Assembly (NCBI RefSeq): GCF_900188455.1 | Contig: NZ_FZOL01000015.1 | Span: 110,036 to 174,035 of the forward strand | From: Pseudomonas japonica | Lineage (GTDB): Bacteria; Pseudomonadota; Gammaproteobacteria; Pseudomonadales; Pseudomonadaceae | Length of the DNA stretch: 64,000 nt | Direction: 5' to 3' | Shown here: positions 60,066-64,000 of the stretch, in pieces | How positions within the stretch are numbered: the first letter of the stretch is position 1 | How the letters are laid out: each line of letters opens with the position of its first letter | Position numbers and translations under genes: made by a program | Notes under the pieces: model-generated | What the model was told of the DNA's origin: nothing | Databases searched by the model: none | What the model saw: the letters and a program-made list of their open reading frames with translations, nothing else

Positions 60066-61721
60066 CGCAGGCGTCCGCTTCTGCCCCAACGTCGTCTTCG
60101 TCTCGATCACCAGCAACGTATCCCCGGTAAACTTCAAGGTCTCCGTCTTCTGCACCGGCCCCGTGGCACCATCGATGCTGTGGCGATACCTGTCGCTCGG
60201 CACCCGCACTTTCAGTTCCGGCGGTGGCGGCACCCAGACCAGCAGGTCCAGGCCATGCCCGCTCTTGTTGGTCAGGCCGAAGCGATGCGGGACACGGGGA
60301 TCGAGGCTGTAGCCCGGGATACGCCTGGGGTCCATTCCAAAGGTTGTCGTCAGCTTCATCACCAGCGCCTCTTCGCCCGCATCACCCACCACCCTGGCCA
60401 TCCTGCCCACCACCTTGAGGCTGCCCGCGTGGTGCACGATCAAGGCGATCAGCCGTTCGCGCAGGGAGCCGGCCATCAATGCGTAGCTGGCCTTGCCGGT
60501 AGCGGGGGTGAGGCTGACCTGGCTGCGATTGCTGTCCAGCGAAGGACGATCCACCCAGGTGGTCTTGCCCATCTCGGCCTCGGCGGCGCTCGTGCCCTTC
60601 TTGCCGCCATGCAGTTCGATGGCCTTGACCTCCGCACGACGACGCCCACCCAGGGGCTTGCGCTCGGCCTCGCTCAGCGCCTCGACTTCCATCCTTCCCA
60701 CAGGCGCTGCGTCGCGGCGAAAGTCGCGCAACAGCCAGCTCGCCCCGCCGTAGGCCAAAGGGGCAAGCATCACCAGATTGATGAACATGAAGACCTGACG
60801 CCCTCGCGCCTCGCCATCGACCGGGTCGGCCAGTCGGCCCAGGTCGGCAAACAGTTCCTCCCCCAGGTTGATGTCCTTGCCGGTGATGAGCCTGGTACTG
60901 CCGCTGGCCACCGCGTTGGCGGCCAGCGCCGCTTCGAGCGCGGCCAGGACGTAGACCACTCCTTTGTTCAGACCGAACAGACCCCGCGCCACCATGCCCA
61001 CCACCGGAACGAAGCTCAGTACGCCCGTGGCGAGCTCCAGCGCACCGAAGAACCGGTTCCAGCCCTGCTGTATTTCCTTGGCCCGCAGGTAGTGGGTCGT
61101 CAGCTCCTTCGCGGCCTGCTCCACCGAATAGAACCCCGAGATGCGCCAGTCGAAATCACCCAAAGGCGCCTGGTGCGGCTGCTGCGCCGTGGGGGCTTCC
61201 CTGGAATGGCTGGCGGCGGTGAAAGACCAGAAGTAGATACGGTCTCCGTGAAAGACAAAATTGCCCCTCTCACAGTTGACCCCTGTCGGTGTCACTTGCA
61301 CCCGCGCCACTTCGCCCATGAACGCCGGGGTGACATAGGTCTCGCTCTCCATCTCGATGTCGATGCTGACGAACTCGTGATTGGTGGCGGCGATGAAGGC
61401 GTAGAACTCGGCGAGCCAGGCTATGCCATGCATATGCTCAAGGGAGGCGATCACTTGCAGGAGAAAGGTGTCGCGAAAATTGCGCGCCTTGTGGCGTTCC
61501 TTGAGCCATTGGTTGTTCACCAGCCATGCGAGCCCGACGCTGCGGTCGCTGGGGGGAATGCCCAGCAAGGCATCCGCCTCCCGCGGGCCATCGCCGGGAT
61601 TGAGGGAGAACGGCACGCCGACCTGAGTACAGGCCTTGCAGGTGTTGCTGGGGCGTGGAGTACGGTCGTTCAGGGCATCGCCGGCCAGGGCTTCCAGGCC
61701 GGCATCGGCGTCATTTGACAT
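59811..61721 (-). CDS. Putative T6SS effector with PD-(D/E)XK nuclease domain
   Basis: 636 aa. The N-terminal region (1-200) is unrecognised, with CKAC at 28-31. A hydrophobic pair (about 230-272) and another segment (310-330) look like membrane or translocation helices. The C-terminal domain from about 440 has GDAGEEA (E450/E451), GHGLDLLVW (D492) and VIETKTT (E540, K542), the order of a PD-(D/E)XK restriction-endonuclease fold. DNA cleavage in target cells is inferred. It lies between a DUF4123/unknown adaptor pair and a coupled immunity-like gene, downstream of vgrG. Confidence 0.72.
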   Translation of the reverse strand: MSNDADAGLEALAGDALNDRTPRPSNTCKACTQVGVPFSLNPGDGPREADALLGIPPSDRSVGLAWLVNNQWLKERHKARNFRDTFLLQVIASLEHMHGIAWLAEFYAFIAATNHEFVSIDIEMESETYVTPAFMGEVARVQVTPTGVNCERGNFVFHGDRIYFWSFTAASHSREAPTAQQPHQAPLGDFDWRISGFYSVEQAAKELTTHYLRAKEIQQGWNRFFGALELATGVLSFVPVVGMVARGLFGLNKGVVYVLAALEAALAANAVASGSTRLITGKDINLGEELFADLGRLADPVDGEARGRQVFMFINLVMLAPLAYGGASWLLRDFRRDAAPVGRMEVEALSEAERKPLGGRRRAEVKAIELHGGKKGTSAAEAEMGKTTWVDRPSLDSNRSQVSLTPATGKASYALMAGSLRERLIALIVHHAGSLKVVGRMARVVGDAGEEALVMKLTTTFGMDPRRIPGYSLDPRVPHRFGLTNKSGHGLDLLVWVPPPPELKVRVPSDRYRHSIDGATGPVQKTETLKFTGDTLLVIETKTTLGQKRTPAFNKTQQAGSEKVTDLLLNINKKRKGWNMSSITDVDPDSMKKAQALANAVAMKKVNYIHAQVFFDGGGNLNKFVGDGSGIQLNIW

Positions 61722-62550
61722 GGGTGTGCTCCATCAGGGCGTGGCGGTGCTGCTGCAGGAAGGCCTGTAGCGCTGTTGTTCGCGGGGAGGGGCTGAGTGC
61801 TTCGGAGAGGAGCGGGGGCAAGGATCTCAACAGAGGGTTGAGGAAGAACCTGCGCCCGTAGGCCATCGCGATGAGAGCGTGAAAACCGACCTTTCGGGCG
61901 ATGCCAGGCTCCAGCGACCGGTAAGGATCGGCAGGCTGCGGTAGCGACCAGCCAATGTCCCTGTACCTACAGATGTCTTCCTTCGTCAGCCTTTTCCGCC
62001 CGAACGGGGCATGCGGAAGGATGTTGAAGGCGTCGGCTTCGTAGACTTCGAGCCAATCCAGGATCCGGTCCTCGTAGACGACGCCACGCAGGTGCGCCAG
62101 TCTCTGGAAGGTCTCCCACAAGGATTCGATCGACAGGCCGTCGCGCTGCGTCAGGACAGCCCCGATAAGGTCGAGCATCTGCGGCAATATCGATTCGAAC
62201 TGCTGCCGCAGATCAAGGGTTCGGTTCAACGCCATGTCCAGCCGGTCGTCGATGCCCATTCCCGAATCGGAGAGGATCTGGACAATCTGGCGGTTGCCAG
62301 GCTCGTATTCCCAGCCTGGGCCAAGCAGGAAGCAAATGATGACGTAGATGCTGTAGGCCCGACCTTGATAATGGCCAGCCGCGTAAGCGAGCTTGCCAGC
62401 GTCCTCGATCAGTAGAGGCACTCGTTGCGCGGTGGTTGGGATCCTTGGAAGCATGTCAGCCAAGGTGGAGCAGAGGTATCTGGAGAGTTCCTGGTTGGCC
62501 CTGTCGCGCTCTGCACGCTCCACGGCCTGAAGGTCTATGCGCGGGAGCAT
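61711..62550 (-). CDS. Unknown T6SS island protein, 279 aa
   Basis: 279-aa mostly helical soluble protein (opening MLPRIDLQAVERAERDRANQ; later YQGRAYSIYVIICFLLGPGWEYE and DWLEVYEADAFNILP). No recognised domain. It overlaps the DUF4123 gene by 16 bases and the effector by 11, so the three are translated together. A chaperone or second adaptor for effector loading is the likely role, by position only. Confidence 0.7.
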   Translation of the reverse strand: MLPRIDLQAVERAERDRANQELSRYLCSTLADMLPRIPTTAQRVPLLIEDAGKLAYAAGHYQGRAYSIYVIICFLLGPGWEYEPGNRQIVQILSDSGMGIDDRLDMALNRTLDLRQQFESILPQMLDLIGAVLTQRDGLSIESLWETFQRLAHLRGVVYEDRILDWLEVYEADAFNILPHAPFGRKRLTKEDICRYRDIGWSLPQPADPYRSLEPGIARKVGFHALIAMAYGRRFFLNPLLRSLPPLLSEALSPSPRTTALQAFLQQHRHALMEHTHVK

Positions 62551-63125
62551 GAGGCTTCTTCCTTTTGTTCAATCGCTAGCCAGACCAGGCACCCGTCCCG
62601 TTCGGCATGCTCGAACGCCTGCTCGAACAGGGGCTGGACCTGCCGTGACAAGCCCTGCGCAGGAGCGTGGAAATAGATGCTTTCGATATCGCCATCAGCA
62701 AAGAAGCGCGCGACCTCAGCGGGGGCGCGGGCGAGCGACGCGACATAGAGATGAAGCGAGACGGGATCACCCAGCCTGAGGAAGTACCGGCCGTTGTCGT
62801 CCTCAAGCTTGCTGAACCGGCGCAACTGCCGACACAAGGCGTCATGATCCAGACGAGCATGAATGACGCTCAGTGAAAGGTCATTGAAGCGCTCACCCAG
62901 CCAGGCGTCGAGCTTGCCGCCCGGCATGGCCTGGAATAGCACCGGGGCGTGCCTTTCCAGGATGACTGCCGCATCCGTGAGCCACAGCATTCGGTGTGGT
63001 TCGTCATGGAATTCCAGGCGGGCCTGCAGTTCCGTTCTTGCAGCGCCCTCGACCAACAAGTAAACCCCTGTGGCCATCGAGCGCGGCACGACGCCCGCGG
63101 CCTCAAGTTGTCGGTGCAGGCTCAT
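62535..63125 (-). CDS. DUF4123-family T6SS effector adaptor (Tap/TEC-like)
   Basis: 196-aa protein with the DUF4123 pattern: YLLVEGA near the N-terminus, an acidic/aromatic middle, RFFADGDIESIYFHAP and a helical end. These adaptors bind effectors and load them on VgrG. Its ATG overlaps the vgrG stop (ATGA). The start MSLHRQLEAAG is chosen because it gives this overlap. Confidence 0.82.
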   Translation of the reverse strand: MSLHRQLEAAGVVPRSMATGVYLLVEGAARTELQARLEFHDEPHRMLWLTDAAVILERHAPVLFQAMPGGKLDAWLGERFNDLSLSVIHARLDHDALCRQLRRFSKLEDDNGRYFLRLGDPVSLHLYVASLARAPAEVARFFADGDIESIYFHAPAQGLSRQVQPLFEQAFEHAERDGCLVWLAIEQKEEASCSRA

Positions 63126-64000
63126 GAAGCGGGCCCCTTGGCAAGTGGACACTCTTCCACCAGCGGCGAGCCCTCCCTGATCGCGGCCTCGATGACGTCG
63201 CTTTGAGCGTCGGAGGGCGTCATTATCGTGACATTGCCTTTGAGCAGGATGTTGGGGCTGTCAAGCGTGATGCCCGAAGCATCGAGCACGATCTTGCCGC
63301 TGGGGCCCCTGATGAGTATGCGGTCCGTGCCTTGCAGGACGAAGGTCCTGGTCAGTGTGCGCAGCGCGGTTCGGGCCTCGATGGATTGCACGCCTTCGAT
63401 GACGACCGTCTGGTTCGCGCCAATCTCCATAAGATGACTGGCGACGATGGACTCCTGCCGCGTGTTGCCGACCTTGCGGATCTCGTTTCGATCGATGGTC
63501 GAGAACAGGTCTTGCCGGACCTGCTCCTTTCGGTCCTGGCCGGTCGTGTGGATATCGTCCCTGCCAATGCTGGTGCTCCTGTCGCGGACAACGCCGAGCG
63601 TCTGGTCGTTGCCGATGCTGATGGTTTCGTCGTTGTTGACGTGGATGTTCTGGTCCTTCTGCGCATGGATGAACACCTCTTCCTGCCCCGCCTCATCCTC
63701 GAAGCGCAGTTCGTTGAAGCCATCGCCCTTGTGGGTCTGGCTCTTCAGGGTCATGCGCGTCTTGTGCTTCGGCAGTTCGTAGGGCGGGCGCTGCAAGGCG
63801 GTGTAGCCGCGGCCGGTGATGATCGGCTGGTCGGGATCACCGTCGAAATTGGAAATGATCACGTCCTGGCCGATGCGCGGTATCGCCATGTGCCCCCACA
63901 GCGCTCCGGCGATGTTCTGCGATACGCGAATCCAGCAGGAGCTGTGTTCGTCACCCTTGCCCTCGCGGTCCCAGGGGAACTGCACCTTCACCCGGCCGTA
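63122..64000 (-). CDS. vgrG: VgrG spike protein, 5' part outside window
   Basis: The visible 290 or so C-terminal residues hold the gp5-like OB fold (VKVQFPWDREGKGDEHSSCWIRVSQ region, GWGHM-type loop as ALWGHMAIPRIGQDVIISNFDGDPDQPIITG), the needle (IHAQKDQNIHVNNDETISIG) and short DUF2345-like repeats ending LLKGNVTI. No catalytic extension is fused at the C-terminus. It heads a unit with adaptor, effector, immunity and PAAR genes. Confidence 0.93.
   Translation of the reverse strand, partial: YGRVKVQFPWDREGKGDEHSSCWIRVSQNIAGALWGHMAIPRIGQDVIISNFDGDPDQPIITGRGYTALQRPPYELPKHKTRMTLKSQTHKGDGFNELRFEDEAGQEEVFIHAQKDQNIHVNNDETISIGNDQTLGVVRDRSTSIGRDDIHTTGQDRKEQVRQDLFSTIDRNEIRKVGNTRQESIVASHLMEIGANQTVVIEGVQSIEARTALRTLTRTFVLQGTDRILIRGPSGKIVLDASGITLDSPNILLKGNVTIMTPSDAQSDVIEAAIREGSPLVEECPLAKGPAS

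Noticed and set aside
1..64000. CRISPR arrays, insertion sequences and integrated phage
   Set aside because: No regularly spaced direct repeats, no transposase or integrase gene and no phage gene cluster were seen; only the isolated phage-type gene at 42862.

Overview
The window is about 64 kb of GC-rich (visibly mid-60s percent) DNA from a Pseudomonas chromosome. Several things point there: minCDE beside htrB and rluA, an SSS-type hybrid kinase of the MxtR/CrbS kind, a nitrate reductase fused to a CysJ-like reductase, REP hairpins of the 'GTGGGAGCGAGCTTGCTCGCG' class in many gaps, and a gene order that, as I remember it (not checked), follows P. aeruginosa PAO1 near PA3239-PA3275 on the left and PA1272-PA1288 on the right. 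The REP type suggests the P. fluorescens/P. putida side of the genus. Species is not determined.

Layout. 1-8.2 kb: envelope and housekeeping genes (cut-off patatin lipase, lpxL/htrB, minCDE, rluA, M18 aminopeptidase, a 54-aa membrane protein, a large MscS channel). 8.2-14.5 kb: a GntR/UTRA regulator divergent from an ABC importer operon that also encodes an alkaline-phosphatase-superfamily hydrolase and a HAD phosphatase. A Pho box and a palindromic operator lie between them, so I read this as a phosphate-starvation organophosphorus uptake system. 14.6-23.2 kb: quinone reductase, prc protease, an EAL-CBS-GGDDF protein, an XRE/unknown gene pair, a DUF1232 protein behind a twin DnaA-box palindrome, an FKBP lipoprotein and a PcaQ-like LysR. 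23.3-30.7 kb: assimilatory nitrate/nitrite reduction (fused nitrate reductase, nirB, nirD). Each of the two large transcripts has a sigma-54-type promoter, an NtrC-like site and a two-hairpin ANTAR (NasT-type) attenuator. 30.8-46.7 kb: tRNA-Asp, tRNA-Val, rdgC, a guanidine exporter behind a guanidine-II riboswitch, an MFS-acyltransferase fusion, a TDT transporter, mxtR, rmuC, small conserved genes, a 0.9-kb gene-free stretch, a FadL porin, a LysR regulator and a periplasmic glutathione peroxidase.

46.7-57.8 kb: a MarR/MFS pair with palindromic operators, then a ten-gene cobalamin operon (cobO-cobB-bluB-cbiB-cobD-cobQ-cobU-cobT-cobC-cobS) read leftward from a cobalamin riboswitch. Most junctions overlap by 4 bases. 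It covers the late steps from cobyrinate to adenosylcobalamin and includes oxygen-dependent lower-ligand synthesis. No corrin-ring genes are in the window.

57.9-64 kb: an unknown gene, then an orphan type VI secretion island read leftward: vgrG (cut off by the window edge), DUF4123 adaptor, an unknown 279-aa protein, a 636-aa putative PD-(D/E)XK nuclease effector, a 308-aa putative immunity protein and a PAAR protein. An AT-rich block covers the effector C-terminus and the immunity N-terminus, which suggests exchange. This island is the best candidate for an undescribed system here. The phosphorus operon and the paired RNA attenuators come next.
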